A stretch of DNA of 64,000 bases from Ulota crispa. Taxonomy: Eukaryota; Streptophyta; Bryopsida; Orthotrichales; Orthotrichaceae. The notes under the pieces were generated by a model, which did not search any database, had not been told where the DNA came from, and was given only the letters and a program-made list of their open reading frames with translations. The stretch is taken from contig OY987244.1 of the NCBI GenBank assembly GCA_963920765.1, positions 18,084,358 through 18,148,357 on the forward strand, written 5' to 3'. Below are positions 49,629 to 61,800 of the stretch, piece after piece (the stretch's first letter is position 1; each line of letters opens with the position of its first letter). Made by a program: the position numbers and the translations under genes.

Positions 49629-50160
49629 GAGCCACTTATGGTTGACCAAGTTGAGAGGCCATGGAATTGAGTGACCAAATTTGGTTGAGAGGCCAAAGAA
49701 ATGGGCTGAAAATAGGTAGTAAAATATTGATATTGACACCTTTGGTTGTCCTTAGTGTGAAGTTTTCAAAGGTCAAGTCCAAAAACCAAACTCTTGGCAA
49801 TGAACTTCCATGGCTTCTCAACTTGAATGGTCATAGTGCGAAACCTCTAAAGGCCAAGTTCAAAGTTATAACATTTATTAGACTTCTCAAATCTATTAGC
49901 CAAAATCTTGTCAATTTTTATTATTTTAGGAAAAAGATTTGAGAGCCTCTCAAACATAGTTTGGGTCTCCATTTTTGCTTGACCCAAACTTTTCATAAGA
50001 GGTTGTCGTTTTGAATGAAATAATGATGTCATGGGGGTGAGGGACTTTGGACTTTGGCCTCTAGTGTGAAGGGATGAGAGGCCAAAGTCTTTAGTTTCAT
50101 GCAATTTGATTGGAGAATATTGATGGCCTCTTGACCTTTGGCCATAGTGTGAAACAACCC
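49629..50160. mobile_element. Tourist-like MITE (PIF/Harbinger type), copy 2
   Basis: It is a full-length direct relative of 3774-4318, with shared runs such as AACTCTTGGCAATGA and TAGTTTGGGTCTCCATTTTT. The right end CATAGTGTGAAACAACCC is followed by TAA; the left end (GAGCCACTTATGG) and its flank TGA are worn. Confidence 0.65.
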
Positions 50161-50287
50161 TAAGGATAGGATGGAAAATCTCACATTCTTCATCTGTCAA
50201 AAATCGTAAGAGTTTGGGTATTTGTCTTCAAAATATAGAATTTAGGAAATTTGAATCACATATGCATTCAAAAGACCTTGATTAAAA

Positions 50288-50734
50288 CCCCTCAAGGACT
50301 GTTGTCCCTTTGGGGGACAAATGGGATTTTTGGCAGGCACCTACGACCTCAATTTTTGTCTTGATTTTTTAAAACTTTTTTTGAAGATAGGAAAACACAT
50401 TAGCTTTTGTGGAATATGATTTAACTTCCAACATATGTCCGAGAGCAAAAGTTATGCCCAAATAAGCACAAATTTGGGGAGACTAGGTAGCAATTTTTTT
50501 TTACAAAAACTTGATTTTTTTCTCTCATAGGTTATAGTTTTCTCTACATCTAAAGCTTTGATTCATTTCATTTGGACTAGTTATGAGAAAGATATGAACC
50601 ATCTTGTTTTTTGGGCAATTTAAGCATCTTCTTGAAAAAATAACTTACAAACTTCATTTTTGAATGCAATTTTAACATTTTTTCAAAAACAATTGTTGGA
50701 AAGGGTGAAGTTTGCTTTCTGGAACAATCTCGCA
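50288..50734. mobile_element. TTAA-type element end, partial
   Basis: It begins CCCCTCAAGGAC after TTAAAA. Its next 70 bp closely match the inverted right end of 21522-21888 (GGGACAAATGGGATTTT, then ACCTACG and CCTCAATTTTTGTCTT). No matching right end was found before the next element, so it is probably truncated by it. Confidence 0.5.
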
Positions 50735-50738
50735 TTAA

Positions 50739-51648
50739 CCCCTAAAGTACCAAGCAAAGTTTTCACCAAAAACTCTTCAAAACTACCATTTCTAGAGCAT
50801 CAACCAAATTTGAAAACAAAAACATTTTTATGCATATGTGACTATAAGATCTTGTAGAAGAATAGTTTTAAAAGATGTAGAAAAAATTTCAGAGTTTTTC
50901 ACTACGTGGATTGGAAGTTAGAATGGTTTGAATATTCCAAAATGTCTTATGAAAAATCAGGCAGCTACCTTTTAGAAGGTGAAATTCCTAAGGAAAAAAG
51001 GCCATGTGGGTGGTGCTTCTCTAAATTCCCTATTCCACCTAAGTAAAGTACATGCCAAAAAAGTTTCAAATAATTTGGAGTTATATAACATATGGAAAAA
51101 AATTAGTAAAGAAAAAGAAGTATACAATGATTCAAACCACAAAATTATTAAGAATTTAATTGTGGAAATGAAAAATGCCAATCCCAAAGGTCATAATGTT
51201 GTCATAAACAATATTCATCCTTTGGTTGTGTTTTTTTTTCCAAAATATTGAAAATTGAGTAAAATAAAGGACTTCAAAGTTTATTTTGGAGTAGAGAGTC
51301 CATAACTGCCCACAAACAAAAAATCCTCATAACTTTCATCTCGTTGATCCAGATAGAATAATTCAAAGCTTCATACATTCACATAAATCTCCTAAACCCA
51401 TTAAATTTTTTTTGAAAGAAACGATTTCTAAAAATCTTCCTAGGCTGCTTGTCGAACGTTAAGAACAGCATATTAGGCCATAATTTTTTACTCAAAATTC
51501 CAAATGCCATGAAATTTAGTGCATATGAAAGATAATCCTTGTCCCCACATTCTGTTGAAATTTCAGCCTAAAATATGAAAAGCTTCAATCACAAGTACCT
51601 GCCCAAAATCGCTATGTTTCTAAAAAAGAGGGTCTGGTCCTTCAGGGG
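50739..51648. mobile_element. TTAA-flanked TIR element, 910 bp
   Basis: The left end is TTAA|CCCCTAAAGTACCAAGC. The inverted right end is TTAA|CCCCTGAAGGACCAGACC. TTAA lies on both sides (50735-50738 and 51649-51652). Interior frames are short and unrecognised. Confidence 0.7.
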
Positions 51649-51652
51649 TTAA

Positions 51653-52504
51653 AGGAAAAATGAGCTCAAGAGAAGGCCCCTATGGGAAGTGATTGGAGGG
51701 GTCAAAAGCATTTTAATGTAATGTCATTTTTCAAATAAAAAGAGACTAATCCCCTAGACCCGCTTACAAGTACTTCATGAGAAATATTTCTTTTTACAAT
51801 ATCATATGCTTTTAGTTTGATGAGTGTCCTTGTTTGATTGGGAATTCTAGTCCTAGTTTATTCTTGTGTCCCACTAAAGCAGGGCTTAATTTTTTTTTTG
51901 GTCAGGGTAGAGCAACCCACACCCCAAAATGCAAGCATGTAAGGAAATTTTGTCTGAAATTGGAGCAAATGAATGACATACAAAAGTTCATCCAAAAAAC
52001 TGCTAATACAAGTTACTTTCATCCAAACTTTGGCAAATTGGGATTGTCCTCTAGGAAGGATTTGGCTATTTCATCTAATTTTTCACATGGATTTCTTAGT
52101 CTAATGGTAGCCAGCAATCTTTTGAGGTAAAATTTTGGTGAAAATTTGCCAAAAATTTAAATGCTAACTGAAGGTCCTTGCATTTGTCATTGTCATGTTA
52201 TAATATTGTTTTCCATCATCAATCCTTTTGTTATGTACTATGATACACTTGAGTAGTTCACACACAAGGGAGAGACACATGTGTAGGTATCTTACCTATG
52301 CCTCTCCTACCTAAATAAAATAAGGTGGTTTGTCAAGGTTGGGAGGCCTTTTCTTGAGCTCATTTTTCCTCTAATGCTATTGGGATTATTGTGTTTCAAT
52401 TCCATTGCAGGGTTATTAACAAATTAAGTCTTTATTCAATTTCATACCTTCTTCTACCTAGTTTTTTTTAAGAATGAAATTAAGTATTATTTTTAAAATT
52501 CTTT
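51653..52504. other. intergenic DNA, no gene supported
   Basis: AT-rich, with one 98-codon open frame (51834-52130) without recognisable features. Confidence 0.45.
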
Positions 52505-52835
52505 TTGAAAGATTCTCAACTCAATTTTTGACCATAAAAATTAAAACCTCCAAACTTTGTGGTGCAAAAATTTTAAGTTAAAAATATTCAAAGTCAAATA
52601 ATCTAATCATGCAAGGTGCAAAAATTTTTTTTTTTACACTTTAAACACTAATATCTTGCAATATGTGCAGTCAAGGTTTTTGAATTATTATTTTTCACAT
52701 TTTTATACTAGTCTAGTATAAGATCCTACAATTAAATATGCAAAAAGCCCAATTTTCAAACTTTTTTACTATTTGCCATAGAAATGGCAGTTTTGAGTGT
52801 CTTTTGCCAAAATAAAGGTCTTGGTCCTTTAGGGG
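52505..52835. mobile_element. truncated TTAA-type element, reversed relative of 21522-21888
   Basis: The right end GGTCCTTTAGGGG|TTAA is intact. The preceding about 330 bp match the reverse complement of 21522-21830 (landmarks AATCTAATCATGCAAGGTGC, CATTTTTATACTAGTC, TATTTGCCATAGAAATGGCA). The other terminus is missing. Confidence 0.65.
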
Positions 52836-52879
52836 TTAAAACTACAAACGAGGACAAAATTGACTAATTTCAAAATCAC

Positions 52880-52975
52880 TAGAAAGAAACGGTGTCCAAA
52901 TTGACATGTCCTAATTGACTAAATGTGTCCAAATTGACACAAAATGATTAAATTGACAATATTCCCTTGTAGCTA
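52880..52975. repeat. spaced TCCAAATTGACA motif block
   Basis: This is the reverse-oriented relative of 20075-20217. GTGTCCAAATTGACA and related words recur at about 18-20 bp, ending AATATTCCCTTGTAG. Confidence 0.5.
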
Positions 52976-53130
52976 CTAGGTGTTTCTTAAGTAAAATCAA
53001 AATTTCTCATGAGAATACTAAAAAGTTTTGCATACCTAGCAAGGTGCAAAAATTACAAACATGAGCTATTTTGTGTGAGAAAGCAAGGAAAGGAAGATAT
53101 TCCAAAGTTAAGTAAATCCAACTTGAATTA

Positions 53131-53360
53131 AGGTAGGAGGCTCTAACTTGGACCATGCTCTAATTTTGATCAACTTTAGTAAGGGTGACATTTTAAATCA
53201 AATATCTATTATTGTTATTGATGCGTTGGGTGATGAGTTTAGCAAAATTGCTAAGCTCACCTAACTCGTCAATGATAGTAATAGATATTTGATCTAATAT
53301 ACCAACCCTTCTTAAAATTGATCCAAATTAGAGCATGGTCCAAGTTAGAGCCTCCTACCT
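53131..53360. mobile_element. TA-flanked foldback MITE (AGGTAGGAGGC termini), 230 bp
   Basis: It is almost a perfect palindrome. The left end AGGTAGGAGGCTCTAACTTG is mirrored at the right, arms are about 105 bp, and TA lies on both sides (53129-53130 and 53361-53362). Confidence 0.8.
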
Positions 53361-53362
53361 TA

Positions 53363-54329
53363 CACCCTCCGACCATCGAGGATTTTTTCATGCAATATAT
53401 AGGGATCACAAATTGGTTATAGTTTCCAACTTTTCATTGTCATGTAGTGTGGTTTCTCTGATTAGGTTTTTCGATTGGGCAAAATTAGTTAAATGTAGCA
53501 CAACAAGGGGAACGTTACGATAGCTATCCTTGCACTGAAAAATTCTTTGAGTTTCAACTGAAAAAGTGAGACCACATGGGGTTTTCTATGTTTTTGTGGG
53601 TGTGATTTTGTATTTTCTTGGCCCGTATATTGTGAAGATTTCAACCACCTCTAATAGTTTTTTGATTTAAAAATTTTAGAAAATCCTTAATATGGAAACT
53701 ATAAAATAACAAATTACTTAATTTTGTTGACTTTAGATTTCTAAAACCTATTAAATATCCATGTTTCTCCGATCAACCAAAGACGTAGATTTTTGTTTTC
53801 AAAATTTATAATTATGCTCTCTAGACTCACTGAATTCTATAAGTAGTTTCCTCAAGTTCAAGCCTACTAACTTACATAGATTTATAACCCCATGCATATA
53901 TATTTTCAACTTCCATTTTCTAGAAATCTTTGTTGATCTTTACATTTGAGAAATGTACAATTTATACCAAGAAAATTCCATGTATCTATTTTCTTAGAGC
54001 ATCTCTTGCAACCATGTAGTTACCGAGGTTCTTTCAATTCCCTTGTGTCCATTTAAGGTGAAATGGTCACTTATAATCCAATTAGTGCAATTGACTAAAC
54101 ATATTGTTAACCAATTGCAAGTTAAGGAATTTTCAAAAGTAATAAGTAAGCTATGACAACTTGATAATTCCAAGAGAAAATATAGCTTATAGAGGGTTTA
54201 GTGACCCCTTCAAATATGGCTTATTTAAAGAGGGAAAGTAAAAGTAGAGGCTAACACACACTAAAATTGATTGCTTATCATCCAAAAATTAAAAGGGAGG
54301 GGACGTTTGGAGGGTTACATGAGATGCTC
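53363..54329. other. intergenic DNA, no gene supported
   Basis: AT-rich; no long open frame, no recognised element. Confidence 0.45.
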
Positions 54330-54333
54330 TTAA

Positions 54334-54404
54334 CCCATTAACCCCCGGAGGTCCGGAAATACACGGGAAATTGACCATATTCTGGTCGATCGGGCGTTAA
54401 TGGG
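54334..54404. mobile_element. minimal TTAA-flanked TIR element, 71 bp
   Basis: The left end is TTAA|CCCATTAACCCCCGG. The inverted right end is TTAA|CCCATTAACGCCCGATC. TTAA lies on both sides (54330-54333 and 54405-54408). It is the shortest member, little more than the two termini back to back. Confidence 0.55.
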
Positions 54405-54414
54405 TTAATCACTA

Positions 54415-55008
54415 CACTATATAGTGTATTTAGGTTGCCTTACCTTGGAAAGCTACCTCATAACTCATAACATGGCCACTTGGGGGTGCATTGCAACTTT
54501 CTAGATATTAGAGTTTCACATGATTTGGGGCCTAAACACCACTAATTTATTTTTCACAACTTCATTGTTGTTGTTAAACCCTTTAAAATATGTTTATTGC
54601 AATAATTATCAATGAAAACTACTATAGTACCAATAAGTATACATATATTCTGGAATGTCAAGAAATTAGTATGGGGCAACCTAAATCAATGTTTTTGTTT
54701 GGGGTGACAAATTGCCAAAAAATGATTTTTTTTAGGAGCCTAAAATTAGTGCAAAAGCCAATGAAAACACTAAGTGTGATTCACCAAAATTCACCAATGA
54801 AGGGACTGCTTTTGCCCCCTTTTCCCACATATCATGCCACAAATCATTTACTTTAGATGTCTTTTTGCACTAAAAAAATTGAGGATCGCATGTGAACTTC
54901 ACTGAAAAATAAGCCAGATTTGCACCCAAAATAAACAAGGCAATCGCCAAACTAGCACCAAATACAAAATTCCAATTTAAATTTAGGTCCTAAATACACT
55001 ATTTAGTG
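54415..55008. mobile_element. TA-flanked MITE with CACTATATAGTG termini, copy 2
   Basis: The left end is TA|CACTATATAGTGTATTTAGG and the right end is CCTAAATACACTATTTAGTG|TA. The left 270 bp are shared with 16601-16901. The last 300 bp are extra sequence. It ends 470 bp before the SYP5 start codon. Confidence 0.65.
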
Positions 55009-55478
55009 TACCAACTTACTAACCTTTCTACCTTCCACGCGTTCCTACGATACCTTCTAGATTCCGTGAAAAGTTCCCGCGTCCCGACCGTAGTCCTCTT
55101 TCCCTGTTTTGCAAGCCTTCTCCTCCGCTGCCTCCCTCCTTGCCCTCGCAAAATTCCCTTGCAATTCATCGATTACACGCGACGGGCAACGGAGTAGCGC
55201 AGCAGTGAGGGTTTAGGATCTCTAATTTTGCATTAACGCGTTTTTAGGGATGTATTTCTGCGGTTTTTAAATTTTTTTTCACGTATCAACAATCCTGAAC
55301 TTATCGAAACCCTAGCAAGGGTTTGGAGTGGCTATTTTTGCAATTCGGAGTTATATTTGGAGGTTTAGTAGACGATACAATTGCTTTTTTGTGTGGTTGA
55401 ATCGGGACTCGGGAGTGAGGACTTGAGGGAATTGGAGTGGTCGTGTTTCTGTAGGATTGGGGTTACGTTGTTTGAGCG

Positions 55479-57477
55479 ATGGCGGATTCATGGACGAAGG
55501 AGTTCCAGGAGGCAGGTCGCGTGGTGGAGGAAATCGAAGGCCGGATCGCGGAGAAAAACAACTTTCCTCCTCACTCGAGTGAGGGCACGCGGATTGTTTC
55601 GGTCACTCGGCGGAAACTTGCGGTGCTGAATAATAAGCTGGATCGCCTCGAATCTCTTCTTCAGAGTGCGCCTTTGAAAGGAAGCTTGTGAGTTGCTAGT
55701 ATCTCTTAACTCTACTTTTATAGCTTTTGCTTGATCACTTGCACGTTTATGTGGAAATGGCGTGTACAGTCGATTCTGGATAAGTGTTGCGTAGTTGTGT
55801 GTCAATATTACGCGAGTGTTACCAAAAATGGCATTCCCGATTAAAATCCACTGCAAAAACACATCGTGAAGGCATTTCGAAATACACTATAGATCGCTAA
55901 GTGTACAATCTCTTCGCAACGGCATTCTCCTCTTCATCATCTTGTTCTTATCATGTCAATAGTGAAAATCAAGGTTCATTCATTCCCTTGTTATGTTGTA
56001 CTAACATTCTTCACTTGGTCTTTTGGTGTGACCTAATAAATCTTATCGCTTTGGGTAGATAAAAATGGTAATACTTGTTAAATTAGGGCGTTGTGCGATA
56101 TTTGATAGTTTTAAAGCTATCGCTTAAAAGGTGGATTGTTCATCGTCTTTGGCCCTCAGTCTGTAGGGATCGCACATGGATGAGCGTGCTTGATTTGGTG
56201 AATGGCGAAGTGTTGAGGAATGTATAACTTCGCAATTCTAGCAAACTGTATGGGAGTGATGGTATTTGTGAACTGGTTCCACCTTTGGGAGCGTTTGCGA
56301 ACCAGGTTTACCCTAAATTTTGCTTTTGTACTGAAAGTTGTCGTGTGTTGGATCTAGGAATGAGAAGGAGATTTATCGGCGACAAAATATGCTCTTGGAT
56401 TTCCGTTATAAGTCTAAGCAAATGGCTGCATCTCTTTCCTCCGTGCAAGCCAACAGGTTAGCGTTCTTTACTTTTTGATGAAATGCTATTAGATGTTTGT
56501 GTTTTGATTTATAGGAGGAAATACTGTGGGAATATGTTTGTAATTTGTGTCATAGATCGGGTCTGTAGTTGACTCCTGTTTTCAGTTTTTGTGCAGTTAT
56601 TTTTAACAGTATGGTATTGCAGGGAAAGTCTGATGGAAGGTGGATTTGCACCAGTGGAGACAAATCGAACTCAGGGTGTGGATAATAGTGGACTTGTGAA
56701 TTTACAAAGACAAATAATGAAAGGTAAACTAACGATGTGTTCTTTATTGTAAGCGCAATGGTTGTTTCTCTTGCTCAGTCTGGACGCTGACAAGTTTGTA
56801 CTTGGTGTTATTTGTTTCTGCTGGAGCTTACATAATCCTTTGTGATACAGAGCAAGATGAAGATTTGGAGAGTCTTGAAAAAACAGTACATAGTACAAAG
56901 CATATTGCACTTGCTGTTAACGAAGAGCTGGACCTTCACACCCGCTTACTGGTACATAGCTATTATCATACTCATGCCGAAATTGGTATTTTATCTTTTT
57001 GTTTTCTATGCCGTAACATCTTCAAATTGGATTTATGTATGCTTATGCATGTTCATTTAATTCTTGCAGGACGACATGAACGAAAGCGCAGATGTAACGA
57101 ACAACAAGCTTGTGGTAAGTTCCAACTTGGTCTAGAATATCATTGGTATGGATGCTTAGACTCCGTATGATGTCTCCAGGGTCTGTTGCAGCAGGAGTAT
57201 TTCAATGTTTCTTGATTGTACTTCTCTTGTTCATTTTGCAATTATCTGTTTCGTGTGTATGATGTGCTCGTGGCAAGTGAGATTCTACTTTCTTTATATA
57301 ACCATAAATCCAAAAGAGAATTGCAACTCACTCTGTCTCATTTCTGACCTACAGGCAGCTCAGAGAAGACTCGGGTTTCTGAATAAGAACTTAGGCCAAG
57401 GGTGGTCGCTGATGACGATGATATTCTTGATGATTGTGGTGGTGGTCTTGGTTTTATTCCTGTTCAAACTCTTGTAG
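55479..57477 (+). CDS. SYP5: SYP5-type syntaxin (Qc-SNARE)
   Basis: Plant SYP51/SYP52-type Qc-SNARE, a tail-anchored protein that takes part in four-helix SNARE bundles during fusion at the trans-Golgi, prevacuolar compartment and vacuole. Six exons join in frame with GT/AG borders: 55479-55687, 56358-56456, 56623-56723, 56851-56951, 57070-57114 and 57355-57477. The product is 225 residues, near the family's 230. The N-terminal half (from MADSWTKEFQEAG) is a predicted helical bundle. The SNARE helix runs from about 137 to 198 with the family signature STKHIALAVNEEL at 151-163. A membrane span of about 21 residues (about 202-222) ends the protein, with three residues after it. The residue at the expected zero layer, 166, reads His (codon CAC) in LDLHTRLLDD, where Gln is usual. 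It lies tail-to-tail with HMA5. Confidence 0.95.
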
Positions 57478-58848
57478 CATATGTTTTCTAGTAGACTATT
57501 GGAATTCATTTGGTGAAGTGTTCTAGTATTCAATCACACAACCATGTTCTATGGATTGTGTTGAAGGTTGTGATGACAGGAAGTGCTTTAGGGAAAAGGT
57601 GTAACTTGTTCGCCGTGGTGAAAGAACTTTGCTCCAAGTAGCTTGTACGGAACCTTTTGTTGCATCTGCGCACAAATATGTAAATAATTGTTGTAGTGGC
57701 ACCTATGCCTTCAGATCAGCGGGGGCAATCAGAGTTTCAAGTGGCTCTTAGGCTGTATACCTCAATTAGAACTGCACCAAATTTGTGCTAGAACCCTGTG
57801 ACTACCGAAGCAAAAGAATTGTACACAAATCTCTAGTTTCTCTGCTTTTCAAAACTAAACTAATCCAAAGTGAACAAAAGAAACATGAAACATGCTCCAC
57901 TCAATATTTCTGTCACAAACTCTCTAATCATTTTCACTTGAATCATAAAGCGGTCTGCATTCCAGAAGGCGTGTTCACATTACGCACTTCAGCAGCAAAT
58001 ATTTACACTAAATTGTTCAAACCGATATATTTATTACAGCTTCACCAGGTCCAGGCACACTTTGTCCGTTACTCCCCACACCTACACCTGAGCTATAATA
58101 CACCTCTTCATTTCTAGAGACCCACCGCCTGCTCGCAAGTGCAACTGAACACAACTACAACAACATAACATCCTAAAACCTATCTTAATACATCCTAAAA
58201 GAAAGGTTGAGCTAGTTCTAGTCCTACTCTGGATTCTTCCTAGTATCCTCTTTTGCCAAGCATATCATCCTTAAGAACCCAAATCGATTCCCAATCATCG
58301 AATGTCATGGGATAACAAGCATATACACATATTCTAATAACCATAACATCCTATAACCCATCTATCACACACCTTCAAAAAAGTTGAGTTGATCTTGATC
58401 CGGTTCTATTTCACTTTCACATCCTCTTACTACAAACACGGCACTCTATGAATCTAGTTTATTAGTTTTGGCTCAAGAGGTAAAAGGATGTGATGGAAAG
58501 ACAAGTATGGATAAAGGTTCAAACTAGAAAGTGGGGCGTCCTTCCATGTGAGGGGGTGGAGAGTGGTTTTGTAAAAGCAAGATCAAGCCCTCACTAATGA
58601 TTTCAGTAACAAGAAAGAAGCAAACTGAAACTTGAGAATGACCAATACATTAGTCACCAAACTTACTTAACGCTAAAGCCACTTCCATGCGCACCAATCG
58701 GGGAAACTCCTTGACGCTAGAGCCACTTCCATGAGCACCAATCAGGCAAACTCCCTGTCGCTAAAGTCACTTCCATGAGCACCGATTAAGCAAAACTCTT
58801 GTTGTGTAACGCTTTGACTGATTACGGATCCTGTATGAAAGGATGCCC
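57478..58848. other. convergent intergenic region between SYP5 and HMA5
   Basis: This 1.37 kb holds the 3' ends of two convergent genes. An open frame at 57785-58117 is unrecognised. Two weakly alike segments (GGTTGAGCTAGTTCTAGTCC at 58204 and AAGTTGAGTTGATCTTGATC at 58381) suggest an old local duplication. Confidence 0.5.
58671..58802. repeat. 44-bp tandem repeat, three units
   Basis: Units start at 58671, 58715 and 58759 with CGCTAAAGCCACTTCCATG and end near GGCAAACTCC; they differ at a few positions. The repeat lies just past the HMA5 stop codon, probably in its 3' UTR. Confidence 0.8.
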
Positions 58849-61800
58849 TTAGTGGTGGACACTACGTCCTATCTGCTCAACCACTGCAGGCCGTTTGTAG
58901 CGTTTGAGCCAAAGAGAGGAGCAAACCACGGAGACGGAGGAAGCCGCCATGGCGGCACCGGCAACCCAGGGAGGCAAGCGGAAGCCCGTGCTGGGGAAGA
59001 AGACGCCGGCGGCAACAGGAATGCCCAGCACGTTGTACCCGAGCGCCCACGCGTAGTTCAGCCGGATCCTGGCGAACGTCTTGCGCGACAAGTGGATGCC
59101 CGTGATGACGTCCTCCAAGTTGCTCTTCATGAGCACGATGTCCGCCGCTTCGATGGCGATGTCCGTGCCTGCCCCAATCGCCATCCCCACGTCCGCTGCC
59201 ACCAGCGCTGGTGAGTCGTTGATGCCGTCCCCCACCATCGCCACCGACGTCCCTGATGCCTGCACGCACCCCCCCCCCCATGCAACACCAAATACTCAAT
59301 CAACCAAACACACAAAGTTCATGTCATAACAGATTTTTTTGGCTACTGGTCCCGTGCCTCACAGGATTTCAAATTTAGGCCCACACATTTGTTGAAATCC
59401 GGCTATGGTTAGCCCAGAAAAAGATGTACTTAACCCCTAAACGACCCAGTGTGCTGCTGCGGCCAAAATAGGGTATTTTTCCCATATTTAGAGGTGTTGT
59501 TGTTTTGGATTTTGCTTAGATTTTGAGGTTTGTGTATTGCTGTTTGTCTCCACCTTTTGCAATGTTCAATATGTTTCTGCAATTGTTTTTCTAACTTTGC
59601 GAAGTGTTTGTATTGGAGGTGGTCTACGAATACGTAGCTGGAGCGTATCTACGACTTACGGATCCCTGCTGTGGATCCCAAAATGAACATGCTGTCGGAG
59701 CGCCAAGAACAAGCACTCTCGTCTAGCCGCTCGGATTCACAATCCGCGTCAAGAAAAGAACAAAAATCAGATTTGTATCACCGTAGAATTACGATACAGC
59801 CAGGATTTTACGGTTCCCTGTGGTCGTTTAAGGGTTTATGTGTGGGCTCCTGGCCACAGAACCAGAGAGCATGAATCTCAGATCTATCTAGGGATTAGAT
59901 TTCCGAGCTCCGGCTACTTGAATGTCACTTTATGGCAACGTGACCATCCTGTTTTAGGTTTTGAACGCTCCACTGAACTATTGGCACTCTATTTCCACCT
60001 TAGTCCATAAACCCATATGTGCAGTATACCAAGCCCAAGGGCATAAGCACAAAACATCTTGGGGGTTTTTCTTTGAAAATTTAAAGTACCCCATAAGAAA
60101 CAAGGGTATTTTATTGGACCTTCCGTATTTTTTTAAAACATTTATATCCACACTAAAGTATACGTTTTTCTATTTTAGCATAAAGAAAAGACACCTTGTA
60201 GTATTTATATATACCCTATCATATCTCTATGCATTTTACAAATTTTAGATTCTAAAAATAAAATCCAACTTATGGTGTTTTTCACATGGTTTCTAAGGGG
60301 CAAGTCGGACTCGATACCATGTCCCGTCTCTGCAAGTCCCACCTCAATGCAAGAGCCTAGTTTCATTGTGTTATTAACCGCAAAAAAGGAGTACTAATAA
60401 AATTCATGAGTATTTGGTACAAAAACACTAACTTAATGGGATTTGGGCTAAAAGTTGGGTCAAGCAAAATGGTTGGCCCAAACATTGAGTGAAGTACCAC
60501 CTTCTTTGACGCCAAAACTTCCAAAAAGTGTTGCCATGTAAGCAAAACGCAATGAACCAAGATGTGGGACTTCTAGTGTGACGTGCCAAGTCCCAACTTT
60601 TGACTCTACACCAATCAGATTCAAAGATTTCAGTGGGACGTGGGACATAGTGTGAAGTGCTTATAAGTTTTACGCCATTGACCACTCCCTCCGGAGCAAA
60701 GGGATGGGAACGAACCTGAATCTCTTTAACGATCCGAGCCTTGTCTTCTGGCAAGGACTCAGCGTACACGGAGGGCCGGTCAATGCCCAGCTCTCGGGCA
60801 ATGGCCATGGCGGTACCCCAGTTATCGCCCGTGACCATCAGGCTGTGCACGCCCATGGACTTGAGGATGCTGATCACCTTGCTCGCCTCGGGCTTCACCG
60901 GGTCCGCAATGGCCACCACGCCCACCAGCTCCCCGTCCAGCGCCACTAGCACCCCCGTCCTCGCCAGCGTCTCCGTCTCGTGCAGGTGCTCCCGCGCTTC
61001 CTCGGACACCAGCACTCCAGCCTCCTTCATGAGCCTCGTGTTCCCCACCAGCGCTGCCTTGCCGTCCACCAGGGCCCGCACCCCTTGCCCCGGCACTGCC
61101 TCGAACTCCCGCACTTCATGCTGCTGGGCGCTCTCTCCGTTGATCCTCCTTGCGTACTCCACCACCGCTTTTGCCAGCGGATGCTCACTGTTCACCTGCA
61201 CCGCACAAAAAACGTTGCATCACCAACTCCAACAAGGCTTTAGAGCTTTGTATATGCTTGGATAAACCAAACCTAGAATGCTGCATTTAATTAAACCATG
61301 GATTATCCAAAGTCTATAAGTAAAAGTCCAAAAAATGCTTTGGTTTGCAAAACATTGGAACGTACTTGCAAAACATTGAGAAATATGTCTAAATTGGAAA
61401 ACATGCAAACTTTTGGGAAAAATGTATGCAAGTATTGGAAAATGGACATAGAAAGTCCACAGTTACATGAAACCATGTTTAGTTAAATTTGACATAAGAG
61501 CATTTTTGGAGAGAACCAAGCAACCATGCATTTGATGATTACAAAGCTTGGGACATACTATGAGATCAATAAGAAGATTACAATTCACATTGGGCTACTA
61601 AGTACCTCTTAAGCCACCAATTAATGAGTATTTAACCCTTTCATGCTCATACTCTCAGATGTACCAATGGTAGCATTTCTTGTTTTTTTTAGTGGACGAT
61701 TTGAAGGCAATGCATGGCAAACTCTAGAACAGTTTCAGCAGTTCCCACCATACCAACGGACAAGTTAGATAAGTTGTTTTTGGGCGTCAAATTTTGAGAC

